Source: Protonemura montana (lineage: Eukaryota > Arthropoda > Insecta > Plecoptera > Nemouridae). From it: a DNA stretch of 64,000 bases. Location of the stretch: positions 3,104,001 through 3,168,000 of the forward strand of contig OX387611.1 of assembly GCA_947568835.1 (NCBI GenBank). The letters run 5' to 3'. Positions 48,301-57,962 of the stretch are shown in pieces; the first letter of the stretch is position 1; every line of letters starts with the position of its first letter. The position numbers were made by a program, and so were the translations under genes. The notes beneath the pieces were generated by a model that was not told the origin of the DNA, did not search any database, and saw only the letters and a list, made by a program, of their open reading frames with translations.

Positions 48301-51300
48301 TGAGTCTAAAAACCATAAAAAACACTTTACCATTTAGCAGTTGCTACTTAAGGTTAGCTTTGAAGCCAGCGCCGCCATCTTGAGAGTGATATTTGAGTTG
48401 CCTACCTGTGTGGAGAGCAGAATAGCTCGCACGTAAGCGTATATGTTTGCAGAAACGCCTTCTGTCGGTCCTGCAATGACCAGGATGTAGGTGATCCCAA
48501 GCAATGGAATCAGAACCAGCAAAGCTTTGGTCGCTTTACGATATTGTTGGGTCTCAACGTTGTTAGCTGAACGAAGCTTCGTGATTAGCACCTGTCAGGT
48601 GGGCAAGAGACATTGAGATTAAACACATAAAGTATAAGAAAGTAAATGATTGGCTGTCGCTGTGAACATGAATATTTAACAGATATTTCTCTTTGATTGA
48701 TTTGTTGGGTTTAACTTAGCACTGTTTTGACATCTGGTCATGTGGCACTGGTCTAATGGCGTCGGTGAATGAGTGGATGATGATGAATCTAACCTAGCCT
48801 AGCAGGGAGGAGGGGAAACCCAGTGCCGTCACGTAGCCTACTCCTGTCGAAGACCAAGGGGACCACCGGCTTCACGTCCCTTCCGAAGGACGGTACAACA
48901 CGAACAACAGGATTCCTCCACAAATCCATGCTGTCGAGAGGTTGATAAGCAAGGCGAGTGAAGTTTCTGTCGAGAGGTTGATAAGCAAGGCGAGTGAAGT
49001 TGCTGTCAAGAGGTTGATAAGCAAGGCGAGTGAAGTTGCTGTCGAGAGGTTGATAAGCAAGGCGAGTGAAGTTGCTGTCGAGAGGTTGATAAGCAAGGCG
49101 AGTGAAGTTGCTGTCAAGAGGTTGATAAGCAAGGCGAGTGAAGTTGCTGTCGAGAGGTTGATAAGCAAGGCGAGTGAAGTTGATGTTGAGAGGTTGATAA
49201 GCAAGGCGAGTGAAGTTGCTGTCGAGAGGTTGATAAGCAAGGCGAGTGAAGTTGGTGTCGAGAGGTTGATAAGCAAGGCGAGTGAAGTTGTTGTCGAGAG
49301 GTTGATAAGCAAGGCGAGTTAAGTTGCTGTCGAGAGGTTGATAAGCAAGGCGAGTGAAGTTGTTGTCGAGAGGTTGATAAGCAAGGCGAGTGAAGTTGCT
49401 GTCGAGAGGTTGATAAGCAAGGCAAGTGAAGTTGGTGTCGAGAGGTTGATAAGCAAGGCGAGTGAAGTTGCTGTCGAGAGGTTGATAAGCAAGGTGAGTG
49501 AAGTTGCTGTCGAGAGGTTGATAAGCAAGGCGAGTGAAGTTGGTGTCGAGAGGTTGATAAGCAAGGCGAGTGAAGTTGCTGTCGAGAGGTTGATAAGCAA
49601 GGCGAGTGAAGTTGCTGTCGAGAGGTTGATAAGCAAGGCGAGTGAAGTTGCTGTCGAGAGGTTGATAAGCAAGGCGAGTGAAGTTGTTGTCGAGAGGTTG
49701 ATAAGTAAGGCGAGTGAAGTTGTTGTCGAGAGGTTGATAAGCAAGGCGAGTGAAGTTGCTGTCGAGAGGTTAATAAGCAAGGCGAGTGAAGTTGCTGTCG
49801 AGAGGTTGATAAGCAAGGCGAGTGAAGTTGCTGTCGAGAGGTTGATAAGCAAGGCGAGTGAAGTTGCTGTCGAGAGGTTGATAAGCAAGGCGAGTGAAGT
49901 TGTTGTCGAGAGGTTGATAAGCAAGGCGAGTGAAGTTGTTGTCGAGAGGTTGATAAGCAATGCGAGTGAAGTTGCTGTCGAGAGGTTGATAAGCAAGGCG
50001 AGTGAAGTTGTTGTCGAGAGGTTGATAAGCAAGGCGAGTGAAGTTGCTGTCGAGAGGTTGATAAGCAAGGCGAGTGAAGTTGCTGTCGAGAGGTTGATAA
50101 GCAAGGCGAGTGAAGTTGCTGTCAAGAGGTTGATAAGCAAGGCGAGTGAAGTTGCTGTCGAGAGGTTGATAAGCAAGGCGAGTGAAGTTGCTGTCGAGAG
50201 GTTGATAAGCAAGGCGAGTGAAGTTGCTTTCGAGAGGTTTATAAGCAAGGCGAGTGAAGTTGCTGTCGAGAAGTTGATAAGCAAGGCGAGTGAAGTTGGT
50301 GTCGAGAGGTTGATAAGCAAGGCGAGTGAAGTTGCTGTCGAGAGGTTGATAAGCAAGGCGAGTGAAGTTGCTGTCGAGAGGTTGATAAACAAGGCGAGTG
50401 AAGTTGCTGTCGAGAGGTTGATAAGCAAGGCGAGTGAAGTTGCTGTCGAGAGGTTGATAAGCAAGGCGAGTGAAGTTTTAAAAGTTGAAAAGAAAAGAAT
50501 CAATAATTTGCAAATGCCCAATTAGGAAAATGCAGCCAAAAAAATGCATCGTTTATAATCGAACAATTACCGCATCTGCATACATTTAAACAAAGAGAAA
50601 AGGTTTTGAATTCCCAACTTCTCTTTCTCAACTGAGAAATGGCCTCTTTGTGTACCTTTTTTAACTAAAGACAAGAAACCTCTAGCTTTTACCGCTGAGC
50701 GAAGGTACAAAAGACCAATGTGCAAGCTTTTATACGAGGAAAACCACAAAAGACATTGTTACCAGATAATGCATTGCCCCCATATAATGCCAGACTTGCT
50801 TTCTACTTATTTCTTAGACACAATAGACGACCACTTGGCCTCGTTTCTTAGAATCTATATCCAGTGAGAGAAGATACCAGCACAAGGACTGTCCCAGCGT
50901 TGCAACAGTCTAGCCCGTGAGAGAAGATACCAGCACAAGGACTGTCCCCTGCATTGCTACAGTCTAGCCCGTGAGAGAAGATACCAGCACAAGGACTGTC
51001 CCCTGCATTGCTACAGTCTAGCCCGTGAGAGAAGATACCAGCACAAGGACTGTCCCAGCATTGCTACAGTCTAGCCCGTGAGAGGAGATACCAGCACAAG
51101 GACTGTCCCCTGCATTGCTACAGTCTAGCCCGTGAGAGAAGATACCAGCACAAGGACTGTCCCCTGCATTGCTACAGTCTAGCCCGTGAGAGAAGATACC
51201 AGCACAAGGACTGTCTCCTGCATTGCTACAGTCTAGCCCGTGAGAGAAGATGCCATCACAAGGACTATCCCCTGCATTGCTACAGTCTAGCCCGTGAGAG

Positions 51301-54300
51301 AAGATACCAGCACAAGGACTGTCCCCTGCATTGCTACAGACTAGCTCGTGAGAGAAGATACCAGCACAAGGACTGTCTCCTGCATTGCTACAGTCTAGCC
51401 CGTGAGAGAAGATACCAGCACAAGGACTTTCCCAGCATTGCTACAGTCTAGCCCGTGAGAGAAGATACCAGCACAAGGACTGTCCCCTGCATTGCTAAAG
51501 TCTAGCCCGTGAGAGAAGATACCAGCACAAGGACTGTCCCCTGCATTGCTACAGTCTAGCCCGTGAGAGAAGATACCAGCACAAGGACTGTCCCCTGCAT
51601 TGCTACAGTCTAGCCCGTGAGAGAAGATACCAGCACAAGGACTGTCCCTGCATTGCTACAGTCTAGCCCGTGAGAGAAGATACCAGCACAAGGACTGTCC
51701 CAGCATTGCTACAGTCTAGCCCGTGAGAGAAGATACCAGCACAAGGACTCTCCCCTGCATTGCTACAGTCTAGCCCGTGAGAGAAGATACCAGCACAAGG
51801 ACTGTCCCCTGCATTGCTACAGTCTAGCCCGTGAGAGAAGATACCAGCACAAGGACTGTCCCCTGCATTGCTACAGTCTAGCCCGTGAGAGAAGATACCA
51901 GCACAAGGACTGTCCCCTGCATTGCTACAGTCTAGCCCGTGAGAGAAGATACCAGCACAAGGACTGTCCCCTGCATTGCTACAGTCTAGCCCGTGAGAGA
52001 AGATACCAGCACAAGGACTGTCCCTGCATTGCTACAGTCTAGCCCGTGAGAGAAGATACCAGCACAAGGACTGTCCCAGCATTGCTACAGTCTAGCCCGT
52101 GAGAGAAGATACCAGCACAAGGACTCTCCCCTGCATTGCTACAGTCTAGCCCGTGAGAGAAGATACCAGCACAAGGACTGTCCCCTGCATTGCTACAGTC
52201 TAGCCCGTGAGAGAAGATACCAGCACAAGGACTGTCCCTGCATTGCTACAGTCTAGCCCGTGAGAGAAGATACCAGCACAAGGACTGTCTCCTGCATTGC
52301 TACAGTCTAGCCCGTGAGAGAAGATACCAGCACAAGGACTTTCCCAGCATTGCTACAGTCTAGCCCGTGAGAGAAGATACCAGCACAAGGACTGTCCCCT
52401 GCATTGCTACAGTCTAGCCTGTAAGAGAAGATACCAGCACACGGACTGTCTCCTGCATTGCTACAGTCTAGCCCGTGAGAGAAGATACCAGCACAAGGAC
52501 TTTCCCAGCATTGCTACAGTCTAGCCCGTGAGAGAAGATACCAGCACAAGGACTGTCCCCTGCATTGCTACAGTCTAGCCCGTGAGAGAAGATACCAGCA
52601 CAAGGACTGTCCCCTGCATTGCTACAGTCTAGCCCGTGAGAGAAGATACCAGCACAAGGACTGTCCCTGCATTGCTACAGTCTAGCCTGTGAGAGAAGAT
52701 ACCAGCACAAGGACTGTCCCTGCATTGCTACAGTCTAGCCCGTGAGAGAAGATACCAGCACAAGGACTGTCCCCTGCATTGCTACAGTCTAGCCCGTGAG
52801 AGAAGATACCAGCACAAGGACTTTCCCAGCATTGCTACAGTCTAGCCCGTGAGAGAAGATACCAGCACAAGGACTGTCCCTGCATTGCTACAGTCTAGCC
52901 CGCGAGAGAAGATACCAGCACAAGGACTGTCCCCTGCATTGCTACAGTCTAGCCCGTGAGAGAAGATACCAGCACAAGGACTGTCCCTGCATTGCTACAG
53001 TCTAGCCCGTGAGAGAAGATACCAGCACAAGGACTGTCCCAGCATTGCTACAGTCTAGCCCGTGAGAGAAGATACCAGCACAAGGACTGTCTCCTGCATT
53101 GCTACAGTCTAGCCCGTGAGAGAAGATACCAGCACAAGGACTGTCCCTGCATTGCTACAGTCTAGCCCGTGAGAGAAGATACCAGCACAAGGACTGTCCC
53201 CTGCATTGCTACAGTCTAGCCCGTGAGAGAAGATACCAGCACAAGGACTGTCCCTGCATTGCTACAGTCTAGCCCGTGAGAGAAGATACCAGCACAAGGA
53301 CTGTCCCTGCATTGCTACAGTCTAGCCCGTGAGAGAAGATACCAGCACAAGGACTGTCCCTGCATTGCTACAGTCTAGCCCGTGAGAGAAGATACCAGCA
53401 CAAGGACTGTCCCTGCATTGCTACAGTCTAGCCCGTGAGAGAAGATACCAGCACAAGGACTGTCCCTGCATTGCTACAGTCTAGCCCGTGAGAGAAGATA
53501 CCAGCACAAGGACTGTCCCTGCATTGCTACAGTCTAGCCCGTGAGAGAAGATACCAGCACAAGGACTGTCCCTGCATTGCTACAGTCTAGCCCGTGAGAG
53601 AAGATACCAGCACAAGGACTGTCCCCTGTATTGCTACAGTCTAGCCCGTGAGAGAAGATACCAGCACAAGGACTGTCCCCTGCATTGCTACAGTCTAGCC
53701 CGTGAGAGAAGATACCAGCACAAGGATTGTCCCCTGCATTGCTACAGTCTAGCCCGTGAGAGAAGATACCAGCACAAGGACTGTCCCCTGCATTGCTACA
53801 GTCTAGCCCGTGAGAGAAGATACCAGCACAAGGATTGTCCCCTGCATTGCTACAGTCTAGCCCGTGAGAGAAGATACCAGCACAAGGACTGTCCCCTGCA
53901 TTGCTACAGTCTAGCCCGTGAGAGAAGATACCAGCACAAGGACTGTCCCTGCATTGCTACAGTCTAGCCCGTGAGAGAAGATACCAGCACAAGGACTGTC
54001 CCTGCATTGCTACAGTCTAGCCCGTGAGAGAAGATACCAGCACAAGGACTGTCCCTGCATTGCTACAGTCTAGCCCGTGAGAGAAGATACCAGCACAAGG
54101 ACTGTCCCTGCATTGCTACAGTCTATAGCCCGTGAGAGAAGATACCAGCACAAGGACTGTCCCCTGTATTGCTACAGTCTAGCCCGTGAGAGAAGATACC
54201 AGCACAAGGACTGTCCCCTGCATTGCTACAGTCTAGCCCGTGAGAGAAGATACCAGCACAAGGACTGTCCCCTGTATTGCTACAGTCTAGCCCGTGAGAG

Positions 54301-57300
54301 AAGATACCAGCACAAGGACTGTCCCCTGCATTGCTACAGTCTAGCCCGTGAGAGAAGATACCAGCACAAGGACTGTCCCTGCATTGCTACAGTCTAGCTT
54401 GTGAGAGAAGATACCAGCACAAGGACTGTCCCCTGCATCGCTGTTGCATTGCATGTTGGTGTCGAGTGGTTAATAAGCTTGGCGTGGTTTAGGTTACTGA
54501 CCCACATGATCATGACGAGGAAGGCTGAGTTGACGACCAGGACTCCGACTGCCGGCGCCTGGTAAATCCAGTCGTAGTTATGTGGACTCATCCATGGACA
54601 GTGACGTAGTAGCGAGTCGGGGTGGACCTGAAAGTGAGGTTAGAGTGACAAGGTAAATACAAATCATTTATTGATTGTTGATAGGAGACAACAGGAAAGC
54701 TGTTTAGATCGAAAACCTTAATTGTTATGTTGGTTTTTAGACTCATGTCTACTTGATGTAAACTTAGCACTAGTTTTAACAATAACTATTTCAACTGGGT
54801 TTTGAATGCTAAGTGAAGAACAACTAAATTTCCCAACGTTTTGAAACTTGTACCTGTTACTTTATCAAGGGTTAAAGCAGTCCTGAGTTAAAGCGAAAAG
54901 GTAAATAAAAGCTATTAATTTAATGTCCCTGTATGGTCCCTGTATGGTCCCTGTATGGTCCCTGTATGGACCCTGTATGGTCCCTGTATGGTCCCTGTAT
55001 TGTCCCTGTATGGTCCCTGTATGGACCCTGTATGGTCCCTGTCTGGTCCCTGTATGGACCCTGTATGGACCCTGTATGGTCCCTGTATGGTCCCTGTATG
55101 GTCCCTATATGGACCCTGTATGGTCCCTGTCTGGTCCCTGTATGGACCCTGTATGGACCCTGTATTGTCCCTGTATGGTCCCTGTATGGTCCCTGTATGG
55201 ACCCTGTATGGTCCCTGTATGGTCCCTGTATGGTCCCTGTATGGTCCCTGTATGGTCCCTGTATGGACCCTGTATGGTCCCTGTATGGTCCCTGTATGGT
55301 CCCTGTATGGACCCTGTATGGTCCCTATATGGACCCTGTATGGTCCCTGTATGGTCTTTGTATGGTCCCTGTATGGACCCTGTATGGTCCCTATATGGAC
55401 CCTGTATGGTCCCTGTATGGTCCCTGTATGGTCCCTGTATGGACCCTGTATGGTCCCTGTATGGACCCTGTATGGTCCCTGTATGGTCCCTGTATGGTCC
55501 CTGTATGGTCCCTGTATGGACCAGGTCTGGTCCCTGGATTGTCTTACCGGTATGTCATCGGAGACTGGTGCGAAGCTTTTCACGATGCTCCAGAGCAACA
55601 CGATGAACACTGGGATCGCTGTGAAACCAAGAACAAAGTTTCGAGGTCAGTTGAGTTGTTGCGTAACTTACAGGTAAAAGTGACTTAAAGTTGGGTAACT
55701 GAACATCAATGTCAAGTGTTGAACGATGCCGCCAGGTGGAGTCACCGTCGTCTCGAGTGTTAGGCAATTTAATTTCGTTATTTCTCGCAGATTACTCGCA
55801 TTTGAGTCTGGTTTACACTCAATTAATCTTTATTAATGCTAACCTCAACGATTGATAAACGTTTAGTGATATTTTGAGTCGTAATTATTTAACCATAGAG
55901 TTTTATTAAAAAAAAAAAAAAAAACAGCAGCAAGCTCCATCTGGTGGCACCTACCGTACCACGTGTTGCCGGCCTCGTTTGCTTAGCAGCAAGCGCCATC
56001 TGGTGGCACCTACCGTTACCACGTGTTGCCGGCCTCGTTTGCTTAGCAGCAAGCGCCATTAGGTGGCACCTACCGTTACCACGTGTTGCCGGCCTCGTTT
56101 GCTCAGCAGCAAGCGCCATCGGGTGGCACCTACCGTTACCACGTGTTGCCGGCCTCGTTTGCTCAGCAGCAAGCGCCATCGGGTGGCACCTGCCGTTACC
56201 ACGTGTTGCCGGCCTCGTTTGCTCAGCAGCAAGCGCCATCGGGTGGCACCTACCGTTACCACGTGATGCCGGCCTCGTTTGCTTAGCGGAAAGTTTAACA
56301 ATAGCTCTAGCCAACGATATTGAAGAAAATATATTCTTGGCTATTTAAAATCTGACTCGACGTGAAGTTAATGATGAATGACGTTGCATGTATTTAGTTG
56401 TTGAAATGTCAAGGCGGTCACTAGCAAAACAAAATGGCGCATTTAATGTGACATCGATTCAGTAAGAACACTTTTGTTGCAGTCAGCCACTCTTGCCGTA
56501 CCGAAACTCTCTTTCAATCACGATTTTTGTGTTTTAACAACGCAGCTGTCATCTGCATTGGCTACATGAAGTGAGAGAGACAGAGACAGAGAGCACTCAG
56601 TGCCACGTAGCAACACCGGGGGGTCTTTGATTTCGTTCTCGACCACCTGGATTTTCTTATGAAAACTTTGTCAAGACGCTTTTCCAATATCGCCAGTCGC
56701 CAGGAATCCAATCTTGGCTGGAAAACCTCGACCTTAATAATATCTTTATGTCTTGCTCCTTATGCGGCAAAGACTAGCACAGATAAGCTTGCACAGATAT
56801 TCCATCCTTATGAGGCAAAGACTACCACAGATAAAGCTAGCACAGATATTACATCCTTATGAGACAAAGACTAGCACAGATAAAGCTTGCACAGATATTC
56901 CATCCTTATGAGGCGAAGACTAGCTCAGATAAAGCTTGCACAGATATTCCATCCTTATGAGGCAAAGACTACCACAGCTAAAGCTTGCACAGATATTCCA
57001 TCCTTATGAGGCAAAGACTACCACAGATAAAGCTAGCACAGATATTCCATCCTTATGAGACAAAGACTAGCACAGATAAAGCTTGCACAGATATTCCATC
57101 CTTATGAGGCAAAGACTAGCTCAGATAAAGCTTGCACAGATATTCCATCCTTATGAGGCAAAGACTACCACAGCTAAAGCTTGCACAGATATTCCATCCT
57201 TATGAGGCAAAGACTACCACAGATAAAGCTAGCACAGATATTCCATCCTTATGAGGCAAAGACTACCACAGATAAAGCTAGCACAGATATTCCATCCTTA

Positions 57301-57692
57301 TGAGGCAAAGACTAGCACAGATAAAGCTTGCATGTATATTCCATCCTTATGAGGCAAAGACTAGCACAGATAAAGCTTGCACAGATATTCCATCCTTATG
57401 AGGCAAAGACTACCACAGATAAAGCTTGCACAGATATTCCATCCTTATGAGGCAAAGACTACCACAGATAAAGCTTGCACAGATATTCCATCCTTATGAG
57501 GCAAAGACTAGCACAGATAAAGCTTGCACAGATATTCCATCCTTATGAGGCAAAGACTAGCCCAGATAAAGCTTGCACTGATATGTTTTAATTAGTTATT
57601 ATGTAACTCACCCCAGCCAATGGCAATGTAGACGCGAAGGCGAATGTTCTCGCCGGTGAATGTCTCAACTACCAGCATGTACAGGTACAAAC
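42382..57692 (-). CDS. Dh31-R: DH31 (calcitonin-like diuretic hormone) receptor, class B GPCR, last six coding exons
   Basis: Secretin-family receptor for diuretic hormone 31, Gs-coupled in insects. Exons in order: 57692-57612 (TM3 end to TM4 start: [20 protein letters not shown]), 55618-55548 (TM4: [15 protein letters not shown]), 54627-54502 (ECL2 with HCPWM, and TM5), 48591-48406 (ICL3 with [15 protein letters not shown]6 [23 protein letters not shown]3), 46895-46726 (TM7 [17 protein letters not shown], helix 8, [19 protein letters not shown]), 42559-42382 (tail [20 protein letters not shown], stop). Phases close, 812 nt. TM6-TM7 and the [13 protein letters not shown] tail are typical of arthropod DH31 receptors rather than PDF or DH44 receptors. 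The hormone-binding ectodomain, TM1 and TM2 lie past the right edge. The final exon uses acceptor ACGTCAG rather than the nearer TTGCAG, which would break frame. Confidence 0.92.
42581..42636 (+). repeat. 9-bp repeat, six units, beside the last DH31-R exon
   Basis: Six direct GTTGGCAGC units start about 20 bp beyond the acceptor of the terminal receptor exon, so on the minus strand they lie in the branch-point region. Confidence 0.85.
42637..44966. other. DH31-R intron, mostly unique sequence with a dispersed repeat at 43610-43790
   Basis: Within it, 43610-43790 holds the GCATTGCAAGCGTTTGCAAT tail motif directly followed by the CAACGTCAAATTGGAGTTAT flank of array T1: the flanking parts of the tRNA-array element without any array. 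The rest is AT-rich with nothing recognised. Confidence 0.5.
44967..45375 (+). repeat. 31-bp minisatellite, about 13 units, with splice-signal-like content
   Basis: The unit is CACCTTTAGGGCGCTGGCTT plus AAGGTAAGTAG. Each unit holds an acceptor-like CACCTTTAG/G and a donor-like AAG/GTAAGT on the plus strand, antisense to DH31-R. Confidence 0.9.
45877..46645 (+). repeat. 57-bp minisatellite, about 13 units, DH31-R intron
   Basis: The unit includes AACAGCGGAGTGGGGAGACC and GACGCGCTGTCAGTAGATCC. Because 57 is a multiple of 3 it yields a 403-codon open frame of 19-residue repeats that has no gene support. Confidence 0.9.
46896..47954. other. DH31-R intron segment, unique AT-rich
   Basis: Contains a poly-C/poly-A-rich patch (47567-47590 and 47678-47696). 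No exon or element was recognised. Confidence 0.45.
47955..48315 (+). mobile_element. Foldback element family A with a six-fold 43-bp end
   Basis: One arm (CCTTGAAGAAGTAACAGG ... GTTGAAATAG) followed by six tandem 43-bp copies of its terminal segment (TTTTTGTTAAAACTAGTGCT ... CATCAAGTAGACTTGAG). DH31-R intron, about 90 bp from the TM6 exon. Confidence 0.8.
48695..50480 (-). mobile_element. 5S-SINE body (copy J) with about 43 x 36-bp expansion
   Basis: On the minus strand the SINE tail and body occupy 48695-48935. Where the 5S head should follow, the 36-bp body segment (GAGAGGTTGATAAGCAAGGC GAGTGAAGTTGCTGTC on the plus strand) is repeated head to tail about 43 times to 50477. No 5S head remains. 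The array is open in several frames as a 12-residue repeat but is not a gene. Confidence 0.9.
50859..54445 (+). repeat. 53/54-bp minisatellite, about 67 units, DH31-R intron
   Basis: The unit includes AGCCCGTGAGAGAAGATACC, AGCACAAGGACTGTCCCCTG and CATTGCTACAGTCT. Main variants are CCCCTG, CCCTG and CCCAG spacers, in mixed blocks. The reverse-complement array lies at 61243-62685. A decayed 36-bp SINE unit follows at 54455-54490. Confidence 0.95.
54731..54892 (-). mobile_element. Foldback element family A, single left arm
   Basis: TTTAGACTCATGTCTACTTG ... GTACCTGTTACTTTATCAAG, in the DH31-R intron between exons 55548 and 54627. Confidence 0.75.
54924..55532 (+). repeat. 11-bp minisatellite, about 55 units
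   Basis: Repeats of GGTCCCTGTAT with GGACCCTGTAT as the main variant. It fills most of a DH31-R intron and ends about 15 bp from the exon 55618-55548 donor. Open frames in all three plus-strand frames are artefacts of the unit. Confidence 0.95.
55745..56300 (+). mobile_element. Composite element C3: arm plus 6 x 60-bp minisatellite
   Basis: The arm TTTCTCGCAGATTACTCGCA ... CTCAACGATTGATAAAC and a poly-A stretch (55910-55923) are followed by six 60-bp units with CACGTG. Same architecture as 12495-13095, in opposite orientation. Confidence 0.8.
56745..57585 (+). repeat. 49-bp minisatellite, about 17 units
   Basis: The unit includes CCTTATGAGGCAAAGACTAG, CACAGATAAAGCTTGC and ACAGATATTCCATC. 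It ends less than 30 bp from the receptor exon at 57612. Confidence 0.95.
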
Positions 57693-57962
57693 CTGCAAAA
57701 CAAATCAAGCACCGACCTGCAGTTTTACCAACAAAACAAAGTTCAAGGCAAAATCTTGCAGCTAAATATAGACACACTTTGTCGGAAATTTCTTGTGTTT
57801 TAGCGATTTTTACTTATAATCCATTTAAAACTTTCTGTCAACAGTGTTTGAAATTTCATTTATCTTTCTTTTAGTCTTATCAAAATTGAGATCTTAAATA
57901 TGAAAAAAAAGGTCTTTTGAGGTTAAGTTTTTAAATTCTTACAGCGTGTATAAAAATGATCA

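Noticed and set aside
49319-50525. Overlapping open frames of about 400 codons on both strands
   Set aside because: Produced by the 36-bp SINE-derived array; simultaneous open frames on both strands are expected from any stop-free unit whose length is a multiple of 3.
50859-54445. CRISPR-like regular array
   Set aside because: Units are directly abutting with no unique spacers, and the DNA is animal genomic sequence with spliced genes.
54915-55688. Four open frames of 227-251 codons rich in W/Y/P/V
   Set aside because: Artefacts of an 11-bp repeat without stops; all three plus frames are open because 11 is not a multiple of 3. The true receptor exon here is on the minus strand at 55548-55618.
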